A stretch of DNA of 64,000 nucleotides. Source: Riptortus pedestris. Its lineage: Eukaryota; Arthropoda; Insecta; Hemiptera; Alydidae. Shown here in pieces: positions 14,201-27,600 of the stretch; the stretch's first letter is position 1, and every line of letters starts with the position of its first letter. Position numbers and translations under genes: made by a program. The DNA lies in assembly GCA_019009955.1 (NCBI GenBank), contig CM032228.1:2616001-2680000 (forward strand). Reading direction: 5' to 3'. The notes beneath the pieces were generated by a model that was not told the DNA's origin, did no database searches, and was given only the letters and a program-made list of their open reading frames with translations.

Positions 14201-16313
14201 CGATAGAATGTTCTAGGTCTGACCAGTACCTTCCAGCCAGACGTCGAATGAACTAGACAATTCCCCTTTGATGTATGCCGCCTCCCTATAAAAAGGAGCT
14301 CGGGCCAGCCGTGAGTCAGTTTATGCTCAGCGATCTTGATGGTCACATCAGTGCTACAGTGCGACTTAGTGCAGTGCGGTAAAGAGTTTTTATAAGAAGA
14401 ACAGTGTTGTGCCGTGACTGTAAGTAACAGTTTAGTGCCGTGTTTAAGACAGTGCAGTGCCGCGAAGTAAAGGACAGTGAAGTGCCGCGAAGTAAAGGAC
14501 AGTGAAGTGCCGCGAAGCAAAGGACAGTGCAGTGCCGTCTTTCTGTGAATTTCAGTGAATTATTGAACTGTGACTCATTGAAGAACAGTAACGCTATCAG
14601 TGTATACTGTGAGTAGTAATTAAGAATAATCACCAAGTTTATTGTGCATTGTGAAATAAATTTTGCAGTGATAAAAACTGTGAAACTTGCGAGTATTTAA
14701 TTTTGCAATCCAAAAGAACTCTTATTAAAAACGTTTATTACTGGTTTTGGTAATACAAAAACATAACAATATTGACATTATTTCTTAAATACCTTAGCAT
14801 GCGTGTTCTTTGTCAAGTAGTTAAAAAAAAATGACTCTGCCCTTCCATTTTTACAATTTTATCATATAGAAAATCAGGAGTATTTATTTTGCATTTGCTT
14901 ATATATTATTTTTAAGATGTTTACAAGATAAACAATCAAATTCGGCATTATAAGTAAATTATATTTTATATCGATTTTGTATTCTCAAATATGTTTATTG
15001 GAGTGATAACAAACATTGCATGCCTTGGCTGAACATGAGACTGTAATTGAAACATTTTATGCAAAAATATTTGCTGAAACTATTCAGTTGTAAACAGAAA
15101 GGACAGGAGGAGGTAGATGAGCCGAACCCTATCCCTGCCGGAAGAGGAGACACGTAGAATTCTGCCGTCCATCAGCCAGTGCAGACCGACCCCCTTAACG
15201 GGCAACGACGGCTATCACGGCCCTATAATAACTTATTCTCCAATTTTTTTAAAACTATTCTATTATTATTAATAGTCATTTATAGACTCCCTAACACCAT
15301 TTTTAGAGAAATATAATTTTTTTGAGAGCCAGCGAAATGTGCCCTATAAAGGGTTAAAGGAAAATCAGTTAGAGCAGACCTTACTGAATAACCAATAATG
15401 ATGACAGATGTCTTCTGGAATCCACACTTCTTATTTGATCAATACCTTGCTCGATATTTAAGAGCTTCCAAGTAAAAATAAAGACTATATTCGACACTGG
15501 ATGAAACTGAATCAGGGAGAGATGGGGGTTTAAAGAGGAAAAATACTATCTCCATTATTATGCATTGGGTTGAAAAATGTTACAGAACCAAATTTAATGA
15601 AAAAAATAATGTAACAAGTTGACCTATACATGTTTTGTCTAACTCTAGCCGAGCTTAAATGTCATTTCCAGTTAACTAAGTCTTCTCCTTATGGGAGAAC
15701 TAGAGAATAGATGGTGAGATGAGATGATGAGTGTGTCATTGGAGCACATAGGAAATGTGCTTAGCTCCTGCAATGCAGGCTTGTTATTGGCATCTGTGTT
15801 TCCAGTTTGGCCCAAGTTATTATTGATTGTAGTTAATTAGTACACGACACACAGGCTTAAATAGGTTCAAGATTCTGAAAGCACTTCTGTATCCAATGCC
15901 ACCTCTGAACATGGCATTCATTTTGTTAGCAGCTACATTTTTGCTGGCTTACTATTTTTGTTGCTTGTAAAAGGAAATCAATCTACATTTATTTAGATTT
16001 TTCTACATAATAAAATCTGTATAATAACAGATAAATAATAGAGCACATCATATTTTATTTGGTAATAGACTAGAGTGTAGGACGTAGATGTAGTATAGAT
16101 AAGAGAACTTCCCGCATAGTCGGAATCTCTTATCTAGTCAATTCTGATAACAGCTCATTGTTAAGGCACTTTACCCTAGTCATTTCCATTCATAAATAAT
16201 ACAGCTCTTTTCCTAATCAATTCTCTATACGAGAATAAAGCCATGCTCAACTTGAACAGTCTCTGATAGTGCATACATTCTCTAAGCAGTCGTATCTACC
16301 TAATTTTATTCTA

Positions 16314-16360
<47 letters not shown>

Positions 16361-17736
16361 TTTCCACAATTAAAGATTAAAGATACTCGATGAGACTAAG
16401 GCCAGTCATGATAGGATTTTTGGAGGTTACCGCTCATATTGTAGCCAGGATGGGCTAGGGATTCTATTTAATACATCCTTCACCAAGTTAATTAATGATT
16501 CTCAAGTTTACCATCACATTAAAAAATACACTTAAACAGATAGGAAAAAATGAAATAGAGGCACCTTTTCAAAAAGAGCTTGCCAAACATGAATAAAACA
16601 GTCATAAACTTGTGTTTTCTGCTTTAAACCGAGCTGATTTCACTCATTGTAGATAAATTGGTTTAATCTATAAGACCACTTGGTTTATTTAATAAACACT
16701 TTTTTAAAAATAAAATACATTTTTTTTTAATATAAACGTACAGTGATTATATTTATTAAAGATAAACATTAAAAATCTAATCTGTACTTTCTGCTTTTAT
16801 AAAATCTTGTCCTGAAAATTTAAAAAAAAAAAAAAAAGTTGAGGTTTAAATATTTAAAAAATTGGCAGCACAGATTGGGTTTTATTTTTTAAAAAATATT
16901 TTCATAATGGACTTATAGAAGAAAAAAAATATAAGCAAATAGCCTCGTTAGGGAGCTCTAAATAAATAACAAAAAGAACATTTTCTTCTTTATTTAGAAC
17001 AAATACCCACATTTTTTAAAAAATACAAAAGAGCATATTTCTAAACTAAAACCCTGTGTTGAATAGATAAATAAAAAAAATTGTTGCTTTTCCAAGAGGT
17101 TTAAAAAATGAAAAGGACCCGTTTAAGATATTGACCTATACTCAACCCAGCCCCCTTCCACCTGATCCAATGAGCCTACATTTTATAGAAGAATTATACC
17201 ACCTATAAAACCATATAATTAGGATTAATATGATTTGGGCAATCAACAACTAGGTTATTATGACTTTTATAGTAGTATAATGCTGTTTGCAACTCCCTGT
17301 TTTACTCTAGGTCTTAAATAATATCAACTAATATATTGTAAATACCGCTCTTGTCATATCCTAACGCTATTAAATTTACTAATTTCCTATACAATTATTT
17401 CTTAACTAAATCTATAAATACATTTTTATTTATTTATATTTACTTAAAGATGTATGCTAGTAGCACGAGTTATGTTGTACCTATTTACACTTCTTACTAC
17501 CGGCTTAATATTTTTAACTGCCTTTATAATAGTCCAATAATTAATAATTATTGTACATTTTTTAATACTGGCAATATACTTATGTATCCTGTATAATAAT
17601 AGCATATACACATTTTTTCATTATATATTATATTACATAAACATATATTTTCTCCCTTGCAAGTACATATTTTCAACTGGCAATATAATTAGCCAATACA
17701 GCAATTAAATTACTAATATAGTGTATGTACTTTTTT

Positions 17737-17782
<46 letters not shown>

Positions 17783-20700
17783 AAGTAATTAAAATCAATT
17801 TATCACACACACAAGAAATAATTTACTGCCTTCCTCCTTTCCAAGTAATTTTTACAACATAATTACCTCAATAAACTCAATGGTGTTACAAATTATCATT
17901 GACTTTTATCTTAAAATTTTGTTTAATAATACACAATCACAAGGTTAGCCAAATAAAAATATTTACGAAGTACATATTACACTCTTTCCAGCTTTAACAA
18001 TCGTTAGCAAATCCAAGGGATTTTGTTTTTCCTTCACTGAATGTAATCGAATTACATAAAGTTTAGCAACATGATAAATTAAATACTTTTTAATGTTAAA
18101 AAACAGAGGCTTCCATGTATTCTACCTTCTAGCTTTTTTCTGGGTCCTTATTTTAGTTCTCTTTAGTTAAAGACAGTTCGAAATAATAACAAAACCCCCA
18201 CTAGATAGAAACACCCACTTCAATATGTATCATGTTAAACAGCAACAACGTTAATTTAATAAATGTCTGCCATGCAGGAGCACATTTCCCGGTTTCCCAC
18301 ATGCGCCTATGACACACTACTCATCTCATCTTGCCATATATAATCTACTACCAAATAAAAATAGAGCAGATGTGATCTGTCAATAAAACCATAGTAAAGG
18401 ACATTATCATCTCAAACTCTACATGCTTCATTTCATACAAATCCTCTTCAAGAGTTCCTACTAATTACCAGTATATTACTTTTTACCCATACAATCCACC
18501 ATGTACAGCCAGTCTTTATGTGCTCCTCTCAATGGAACACAGTATAGTTAATTGAAGGTATAGTGATTTTAGAACTCCTGAAGATAATTCGACATGCCGA
18601 CTACTGAATAAACAAAGTCCATAATGCAGGGGCTGTGTAAACTAAGCAGATTTCCCATGTGCTGGTATAACATACGTGATCTTATCTCTACACATATTCT
18701 CTATTCCTATGAAAAAAGGGAAGGTGGGGGGGGGGGGTTACTAAAAGCCGAAAGAAGAAAGTACAAATAACTCACTTAGTACTTGAGTTATGAAAAAATG
18801 CATAGAACAACAATTGTAGAGCTTCAATAGTTTTACAATTTTGATAAAAAATAACAATAACTGCTAATATGCGTGTTAAAGCAAAATGATAGAACATTTT
18901 TAGAACACTACATTATCTACTAGATTTGTTACAAAATAGATAAAAATATTTTTTAAGTCAATAAAAAGGATCTTTATACCTCACCAATTTTAAATCTTAA
19001 TGTTTTGCACTCGTCAGCATTTACAATGCTAAGTTTAAAATTATTCTCCCAAATCAATATAATACTAAAACGTAGCAGGAGAAGAAAAATGTTTAAATCT
19101 TAACGGATGTGGTAATTTGTCAACAATATAAATGGCGAGGAGGATGAAACAGTTGCTTTAAAACAATCAAGTGTGTATGTGAGACCTGAAGATATTTTTT
19201 ATTGCCTTAAATACTTTTATTGGTCTCAGTAAGGATAAGGTGCAAATTTATGTTTTATTTTACTCCTCTCTAAACCGCTACTGGTACTAATACAGTTTGA
19301 CATATTAATGAGTTTCATCTTTTTTAAATATCAAAAATAGCCATGAGGGCTTACACAGCCAGATAGATAGAGTTATATTTGAAGGGACCTCATTTTCAAA
19401 GGCAGGATATTTGAAGTAAGTTTAGAAAAATTGTGTGATAAGACTCTCGAGTTGTTGATTAAGGGAAATTTGCTCAAATACAGATAAATGCTATTAGGAT
19501 GTACGAGTAGTAAATAAATAGATCATACCTCCTCAAAGACTTGTATTGAGTAGCTGTTGTCATCGTCAGCGAAATAGACAACTCCTTTATCCTTCACCGA
19601 CCGATTCTTCCTCAGCCACTTAAGAGCTTCGTTCCTCTGCTCGACCCCTCGAGGCTACGAACCTGTTCACTCAGTTTGCTTAGATCGGCTAATTACATTA
19701 TTTCAAATTATTTATTTGTTTTAAATTGCAATAAATAATAAAATAGTTATCGTAAATTCATATCAAACTTATTTTCTAGAGTTCTTTGCTTTATAGGATT
19801 AAAAGAAAAAAAAAAACAAAAATGAGGATCAGAACTTAACTAAATTCTTGTTTATTTTTAAAAATTAACAATTATATAAAGGAAGTTACTTTTATTATTA
19901 TTTTCATGAAATAATTTTTTTTAAACCTTTTAATTAGTTTATATAATATAAACAATTTTCCCCAGAACTTCTTGAGCAATTCAAATATATTTTGCTTTTG
20001 AAAAGCAATAATATTAGATACTTTGTTTTCATTTTAATTTTGGGAAATAGATTTCACATTGTTATTTTGTTTCTTCAATAAGAATTATCACAAATTTCAG
20101 AGTATACGTTTCAAAACAAGAGATAACAAGTATATTTTTAATACAGTTACAAAAGTCATACAAATATTTTATGAAAACAGTTAATGCTCTTTCTTTCTTT
20201 TTTTTTTTTGTAACATAAATTGCCATATTCAGAAATAATTATATCACAATAATTATTTCGATTAAAGTATGACATATTTATGAGTGCATTGCTAAATTTC
20301 AAGAAAAAGTGGAATAACAATGTGTTGGCAGCTGACTTTATCAAACACAAATGCTAAATATAATAATGTTTTTACTGATAGTAGCACACAAATAATATTT
20401 TTCTCTTTTAATGAAACTTGAAACATTTTTAAAATTGCAATAAAACCTCTGTTATCTGGATCAATGTAAAATGGCACCATTTAAAATAGGTGGATTTAAA
20501 ATAATTGGGAAAGAATTGTGAAGCAAGTGAGAACCATATATATTAATTATATTCTACATATTGCATTATAAACACGAAATAAAAATTGTACACTACTCAA
20601 TTAACAGTGACATAAAGCCACTTTAGTAAATAGAAAAAATAATATGTTCTGATGGTATATTAGTAAGCATTATGTTAAATTCTGAGGTAATATTTGCTTG

Positions 20701-21210
20701 GGAAGTAAGTAAAGAGGTTGAGTAAAGATGGTGATCTCAGCAGCAAATGCTTGTCATTAATCCTTGACACCGTCGTGGTGATGGCTCACTGTGAAAGGCT
20801 ACAGGTCAAGGCATCTCTTACTCATTGCAACAAATAGTAAACAATCTTATTTTGTTTCAGCTTAGAGACTCTCATATTTCATTTATTTTAATAATAATAT
20901 TTAATTTATATAAAAGAATTACAAATATTATTTTTAGATATTGGATAGCTATATCAAATTTTATAAGGGTTCAGGTAAGCCATACGAGTTAAGGCATTGA
21001 TCTTAATACACTTAGAGCCATATGGGTTTAGCTCCTAAATGGGCAAAAGGGATTTATTTGATGAGAAACTCACTAAATCAAATGCTTAGTCGCTCAATGG
21101 CTAGGGAAGGATGGTAATTTCTAGATGACCAGTCCCAATTAACCAAAGTACCATCAATTGGACATTAATAAATTGCATTTAATAATAACTGAATTACTTT
21201 TAATTAATAG

Positions 21211-21266
<56 letters not shown>

Positions 21267-22616
21267 TTTATTTATTAATATATTTTATCAGCTTTACATA
21301 GTGAAGCTCTGTTAAAAACATTAGTTGATATTAAAACTTGGAATAAAAGTTTTATGATATATACTCAAGGCTGCAAATTAAAAAAAAATCCGTCATGCAG
21401 GGGCTGTGTAAACTAAGCAGATTTCCCACGTGAAGTTTAGTAATAGATAAATCTACATACTGGTAACACAACACAGAGTTGGGCAAAATTGTAATTACAA
21501 TTACAAGTTATAACTACATTAGTTGAAATATAGTTACAATTACAACCACTAATGAAATTAGTAATTGATAATGGGCAACTAAATTTTTCGACTAAAGTAA
21601 TTGTAATTGAAATTTCGCAACTGCAGTTAGTAGTTGAGAAAATCAGTAGTTCTAAAAACAACTACAGTTAGTAATTGTAACCGTAGTTGTAGTTGCACCT
21701 ACAGTTACTTGGGTAGTTACTTTAAAAAAACTGTGTGAAACACTGACTGAAGTAGTTGAGACTGTTAAGAAATAACTACATCAAATGTCTTTATATTCAA
21801 AGTTTCATTATATTACATATACTACATTATTATTATTATAACAGAAAATAATTTTAATGCAAATAAATGAAAACTAATGAAAATAATATGTAAATTCCTT
21901 TTTATATTTTCCAGAGTCTACTAATTGTAATTATTTTTATAACTACTTTTTATTTCAATTAGTAGTTGGATTTATGAATACCAACTACAATTACTTTAAT
22001 TGCGAAACCAAGAAAATGCAACTACAGTTACCAACTACATTTTTGTAACTGTAGTTACAATTACATAACTAGTATTTATTAGTTGAAAAAGTAGTTAATT
22101 ACAAAAGTATTTAATTACTGCCCACACAACACCACCGTGAATAAATACAAATGGAAATAAAAAATGTTTCATCCAATTTCAATAACCTGCCGACAGGAAG
22201 TGTTAGAAGGTCAGAAATGTAAACAAACGGGTCTGCCCGTCTCAAAACAATCACTGTAATTAATAATGAGTCAGAATAATTGTTATCTCAATCAATCAAA
22301 TTTTAATAATGTATCTCGTATAATAAAGGTCCTCTCAATACAATTTTTAGTATTTAAACTTCGAATAATGTGATTTATTATTTAGCAAAATATTGTTCAT
22401 TTAACATGAGTAGAAGTGGCAGTTTGCTGTTGGCTGAAAACTGAAAAATGCAAATATCTCGGTTAATATTCAAAATAGTGAATAAATGTATATAACAATA
22501 TTTATAGGACATTTAATTTGCAATAAGATTGGTCTTATACAATTTTTCGATCCGACCAATGGTAATGGAGATATTTCGAATTTTCGAAAATCGTCCCCTT
22601 TAAACCCCTGGCCTAA

Positions 22617-22695
<79 letters not shown>

Positions 22696-23331
22696 CAATT
22701 TTGAACGAACCTCATTTTCATCATCTCCTGGGTAGGATCGATGGACATTTAAAGAAAAATTTCGAAAATCGCGTCATGAGTACGCCCTCAATAGCTGATT
22801 TCCCTGAAGGGAAATCTGCAAATACAAATATCTCGGTTCACATATTTTAGATAGAGAAAAGATTTATAGATCCACATTTATAAAAAAAGAAATTTGCAAC
22901 AAAATTAGTTAAAATACAATTTCCCAATCTGACTCATAATATTAGAGATATTTTAAATGTTCTACTCTAACCCCCCCCCCCATTCCCTCAGTCTGATTTC
23001 AGCCATTGATAAATTTGAACTTAAGTTTTACATGAAATACTCATATAACGAGTTTTTTTAATGGTCGAACAATAATTTTAACCACTAGACCAGTAACATT
23101 CAATTATTTGTGTGTGTGTGGGTTCAGCTTAGCCTTGTGAGTTAAAGCATTGGCCTTAATCTCACATGGTAAACCTAGGAGTAGAGAGTTCAACTCCCGC
23201 CTGGGCAATAGGAATATATTTAGTGACAAACTCATTAAATAAAAACCTTAGTCCCACCCTGGCTAGGGGTAATAACCTGTCCCAATTAGCCACATTAGCA
23301 AAAAGTGGACGTTAACGTTGTCAATATATAT

Positions 23332-23381
<50 letters not shown>

Positions 23382-24622
23382 GTATATATGGGTAAATTTA
23401 GCTGCATGCCATTCACTGTAAGACAATCAAATGTGCATAAAGGTGAGGTAGATTATAATGGTTAACTGGTGAATATAACGTCTTAAGAGTGAACAAAACT
23501 CACCGAGCCCTTCCTTTGGTAGTTGGGGGGTGTTTGGGCCGTGAGGTGGGTGTAATTCAATGTAGTTCTAGCTAGCAAATTTTCAACTAGCATAGACTTC
23601 TTCAGCGCATCTTCAATTACTATCCAATGGAGGTTGTTGACAAGCATTAGTGTCTGTGATAACCTGAAATGAGATAATACAAAAGAAAAAAGTAGTTATT
23701 ATATATGGCAGGTATTCACCAAAGTTAATAATTAAATTTAGCACAAGGATTTATCAAAATAGGAAAATTGATTACTCAATATATATCTCAACCACTATTT
23801 ACTAGTGTTTGAAGTTTAGTAGTGCATAAGTTCCAAAATTGTAATTGAATTTATCCCATCAAAACCACCATATTAAAAGTCCGTCACGTAGGGCCTGTGT
23901 AAACTAAGCAGATTTCCCTCGTGAAGTTTAATAATAGGTAAATCTACATACTGCTAACACAACACCACCGTGAATAAATACAAACGGAAATAAGAAATGT
24001 TTCATCCAATTTCAATAACCTGGCGACAGGAAGCGTTAGGTTAGAAATGTAAACAAATGGGTCTGCCCGCCTCAGACCGGAAAGAAAAACCATTACTGTA
24101 ATATATCAGAATATAACATATTAATTTTATTAAGAACTATTTACTATATTTAGTACTGTAATTAATAATGAGTCAGAATAATTGTTATCTCAATCAATCA
24201 AATTTTAGTAATCCAAAACCTTAAGAACGGGAGGGGGGGAGGGTCACCAGGACATATTTGCATTTATCTTGTATAATAAAGGTATCTTGAATACAATTTT
24301 TGGTATTTAAACTATGAATAATGTGGTTTATTATGTAGCAGAGTATTGTTTACGTAACATGAGTAGAAGTGGCGGTTTGCTGAAGGCTGAAAACTGAAAA
24401 ATGCAAATATCTCTTTACACAGAATCTCTAATCAACACATATTTTTAGCATTAATGGTTTCTGGAGTCATCTGGCACAAATCTAACAATACTAGGACCTC
24501 TTAGCAGATTTCCCTCAAGGGAAATCAGCTATTGAGGTCGTACTCATGACGCGATTTACAAAAAATTTCTTCAAATGTCTATTGATCCTACCCAGGAGAT
24601 GATGAAAATGAGGTCCATTCAA

Positions 24623-24686
<64 letters not shown>

Positions 24687-27600
24687 CTGTTAACACTAGC
24701 GGTCGAAATTTTTGTTTAATCGTCACCAAACTCGGTATTTAATCGTTTTATGTAAAAAGAAAGATCAAGTTCGTTAACGGCTGAAATCGGACCGACCAAT
24801 GGGGGGCGGGGGGTTAGAGGGGGAATTTCGAAAATTCGAAATATCTCCGTTACTATACGCCGGATCGAAAAATTGTATAGAACCAATCTTATTGCAAATT
24901 AAATTTACTATAAATATTGTTCTATACATTTATTCTCTATCTTGAATATTAACCGAGATATTTGCATTTTTATTAAGTGTAAGGACGAGCTATGGTCGCT
25001 TCTATTCGTTCCCGCCGAAAGCTAGTTCGGCCGTTTCCGGTAACTGTTCGGCTCTCGTATGGATATTTCTCTATTGTATAACTTTACGTGGGAAATCTGT
25101 TGCCGGTTTCCTACACAAGGGGTAGAAATATGAGAAAAAGATCCTTCTCTCCCCCAATATATCTAAGAACATATCTCTAAAATCATATACGTGAGAGCAC
25201 ATTCTCACTGACACTTATTTTCATCAGAGAAAGGCTGGGCATGTTCACATTAACGTAGCAAAAATTCAGAATTAAAGGTAATATTTAGAGAGAGAATCGA
25301 ATATCATTGAAATAAATTAGTAGTTTATGAGTTACTTTCAAAACTAGTCTGGTTATTTATTGTTTGTCGTATTGTGTACAACAGCTATTCTAGGTAACAT
25401 TTTAATCTCAATTTACATAAATGAAACTAAGTGTTTCTTTTCCAGCTTTTCTCAATTTACTAGTAAGAAATCTACTAGTTTTCAAGGTTATGAAAGATGC
25501 TGTGTAAACTAAGCAGAATACCAGCATGCTGGAATGACACCGAGACAATCTCAAATCACAGGCTATTTTATATTTCTCCTGCAATAAAAAGGCCTATTTA
25601 TAGAGGTCTTGAAATTTGAAAGCAGGAAAAATGCTTTATTTAAGTGGAAACTGGATGACTAAGAGTGAAGGTCAAATGAAAACCGAAAACCAAAAATTAC
25701 AAACAACTCTATAGGGTAAGGGAATAACCATAGAACAAGAATTGTAGAATATGGTTCGATGAGATTGGTGGTTTATTTATATGATCCGCAAAATAATAAA
25801 GGAAATATTTAGAATGCTGTATTTGAGCTCTTCTCTAAAACAACTCCTGGTTAAATTTCAGCAAATTGGATATACGTAAATTTGAACAGATCTAATACTT
25901 TTATCTCCTCGATAGGATAGAAGGATATTTAAAGAGATTTTCAAAAACAGTGCCATGAGAAGAACCTCATAGCAGATTTCCCTTTAGAGAAATTTCATAA
26001 GCTGGCCATACTTTACTTTAGTTAAAACCGAGGACAAGACATCAAAGATATAACTTTTTGAACACTTTGGTTCTATCAATTATGAACTCTATAGTTGCAT
26101 TCTTAAAGAGAAGTTTTATCATGCTAAATTTTCCACAGAGAGATAATAACTTTTAGTAGAAATTTGAAATGATTACGCTTCATCTTTTAAATGAGACAAT
26201 ATAAGTGAACCTTTGGCAATTAGTTTTTAACAAATCTATTTGCGTAACAAAGGCAACTTACCATTTAGTTCATTGTCCTTGAACGTTTCACTTACAACTC
26301 TAATATGTATTCCGAAATACATGGGATAATGCATAGACTAGTTGTTAGTTTGCAACAAAACTGAAGAAAATTATGAATAATGGATGAAATCCAGTTTGAC
26401 TATTCATTCTTTAACAGTTTCCTTAGTGATTACCAGTTCTATATATAGACATGTTATTGAATTGTTTTTGAATCGTAACAATTCCTGTAACTTCTATTTT
26501 GAATGGCTATTATGGCTGTCTTGTTACAAAGAATTAAGAATTTAATCCCTTATAATGAAACAAACAATGATAAGTGATAAAAGGAATTGCATCTTATACA
26601 ATTGCTAAAGAACACTTCACAAAGGTGTTCTAAAAATAAAAGTCCATCACACAGCAATTAATCATAAAGGAACCAGATTTCCCTTATGCTCAACGACATA
26701 TAGATAATGTCATGACACTTCTATTCTTTATTTTTTCCTTAGTAAAAACCATATGTAAACAAACTTCTCTTGAGTTTTAAGCTGGACAGGAGATATCTAG
26801 TGAGAGTAAGCTATCTGTTTTAACAATTACAAGAGGGCAAAACAACACAGATATTTACAATTTCTCTTTTTATCTCTCCTCCAGTGATGGGGCAATCGTC
26901 GGCTGAGCATCCCTCGAGCTGGGCTCAGGCGACTTTCACAAGGCTATTATTCATTGCTGATGAATTGAAATATATATTTTTGAAAGATTTCCTTAAATAT
27001 CCATCTAGATAATGAAAATGAGGTCCATTCAAAATTATATAGTTGACAGCTACTACTCCAGCAGTCGCAATTTTCGATTGATCGTTACCAAACTCTATAC
27101 ATATAAGCATTTTATGTAAAACAAAAGATCAAGTTCGTTTTTGGCTGAGAGAGGAAGGGAGGTTTGAGGAGGGGAAATAGAAAATTCTAAATATCCTAGT
27201 CATAAAATTCGATTTTGTAAATAACCAATGTTGTAAATTTAATATTCTATAAATGTTGTTCTGCATATATTGCCTAAATCTCTACTATCAACCGAGATAT
27301 TTGCAATTTTTAATTTTTAGTTTTGGGTACCCCCCCCCCATTAGCAAGACGCTAATAAATCATGAAACATCACATTCTAAGTTTAAATACCAAATATTTC
27401 TTTTTACGAACCTTTAATACATGAGATACATTCAAATACATTTTGTGATGTCATCAATTAATTATAGTGAAAATATGATCTATTTAACTTTACTTAACTA
27501 GCCTATGATCGAAGGTCAACAAAAAATGAAAACTTCAAATGATTATTCAAATCATTTTTGTTTCGAAAACTCTTTTATACATTTCTATACACAAATATGG

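Larger units (their letters stand above)
15800..18260. other. AT-rich part of B3GAT3 intron 5
   Basis: Beyond a SINE fragment, a (TA)n run and a poly(T) tract nothing is recognised. Short open frames here are rich in F, Y, I, N and look like chance. Confidence 0.6.

Noticed and set aside
14191..14636. Two overlapping minus-strand frames of about 100 codons
   Set aside because: They arise from the tandem repeats inside the solo LTR and show no family features.
22470..22748. Open frames on both strands across the long (TA)n tract
   Set aside because: The frames are open only because TA repeats read as IYIYIY. The flanks are non-coding parts of the Helentron-like element.
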